A stretch of 64,000 bases of DNA from Bacillus gobiensis (lineage in GTDB: Bacteria > Bacillota > Bacilli > Bacillales > Bacillaceae), in assembly GCF_001278705.1 (NCBI RefSeq), contig NZ_CP012600.1:2727817-2791816 (forward strand). The letters run 5' to 3'. Position 1 is the stretch's first letter, and the number at the start of each line of letters is the position of its first letter. The notes under the pieces were generated by a model. That model ran no database searches and was not told the DNA's origin. It saw nothing but the letters and a program-made list of their open reading frames with translations. Below are positions 63,575-64,000 of the stretch, one piece after another. A program made the position numbers and the translations under genes.

Positions 63575-63996
63575 TCATTTATACTGCCCAATGGAAATAT
63601 TGATTTTATAATGGCCGTAGACCAGAATCTCATCCAACAGCTTGGACAGCTGATTTTGGTCAGGTACCTGGGCTTTTAAAATAAAACACGGCTCCCCGCT
63701 GACACGGTGAGCTTCTTTAATTTCATCTCGCTCCTGAATAAATTCCTGGAACTTCGTATGCCTATAATCCTTCATCTGAACGATAATAAAAATACAGTAA
63801 ATGTTCCCAGCAATTTTTCGTTCAGCCGGACCGTATACCCTTCTATGACCCCGATCTCCTCCAAACGCTGAATTCGATTGGCTACGGCCACACCAGACAG
63901 ATGGACAAGCTGCCCGATCTGTTTCCATTGCATTCTTGAGTTGCTTTGTAAACAGCGTATGATCTCCATATCGATGTGATCAATCATGTCAACCAT
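63575..63996 (-). pseudogene. Lrp/AsnC-family regulator, frameshifted
   Basis: The N-terminal frame gives the Lrp helix-turn-helix (MIDHIDMEIIRCLQSNSRM, then LVHLSGVAVANRIQRLEEIG and GYTVRLNEKLLG). It breaks at a run of five A on the plus strand (63788-63792), and the adjoining frame continues with the ligand-binding domain (IIVQMKDYRHTKFQEFIQ, then HRVSGEPCFILKAQVPD). One extra base in that run would restore a normal protein of about 140 residues. Likely start is ATG 63987 or 63996. Confidence 0.85.
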
Positions 63997-64000
63997 CCTT

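Overview
The window is Firmicutes chromosome of the Bacillus subtilis/pumilus type. Evidence is the wall teichoic acid (WTA) gene set arranged much as in B. subtilis (mnaA, gtaB, tagH, tagG, tagD divergent from tagA and tagB, then a mannose-6-phosphate isomerase), strong AGGAGG-type ribosome binding sites, sigma-A-like promoters and a moderately AT-rich composition. No rRNA, complete tRNA, CRISPR array or intact insertion sequence was seen.

Region 1 (about 1-15.7 kb) is a compact hybrid polyketide/nonribosomal peptide cluster on the minus strand. Order of transcription is a one-module PKS (KS-AT-DH-KR-ACP), a two-module NRPS (C-A-PCP-Cy-A-PCP), a stand-alone thioesterase and an Sfp-type phosphopantetheinyl transferase. 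A reading of the adenylation pockets suggests an ornithine-like residue followed by cysteine. The cyclization domain would turn the cysteine into a thiazoline. There is no loading module and no fused thioesterase. An SDR-family gene diverges from a shared control region.

Region 2 (about 16-33 kb) makes the cell wall polymer. A minus-strand operon holds two TarM-like GT4 glycosyltransferases, a TarS-like GT2 glycosyltransferase and mnaA. Then come gtaB, the export pair tagH/tagG, tarD, and the plus-strand run tarA-tarB-tarI-tarJ-tarK-tarL, so the polymer is poly(ribitol phosphate), as in strain W23 and not 168. The tarD/tarA intergenic region carries 11-bp-spaced PhoP-like repeats.

Region 3 (about 33-46 kb) has a CsbB-like GT2, a YfhO-like and a YkoS-like polytopic GT-C protein (probable lipid-linked sugar transfer to surface polymers), a ComK-family regulator, mannose-6-phosphate isomerase, a sulfurtransferase, an LmrB-like drug efflux pump with an operator-like palindrome, and an LCP ligase.

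Region 4 (about 46-57 kb) has a frameshifted oxdD (oxalate decarboxylase), a two-component system next to an ABC exporter with direct-repeat operator-like sites, and an oppABCDF-order peptide importer with a terminator hairpin after the binding-protein gene.

Region 5 (about 57-64 kb) is patchy: an AT-rich dicarboxylate symporter, an orphan MetQ-type lipoprotein, a peroxiredoxin, a truncated NADH dehydrogenase-like fragment, a secreted small protein, long gene-poor stretches with terminator-like hairpins and micro-ORFs, and a frameshifted Lrp/AsnC regulator at the right edge.
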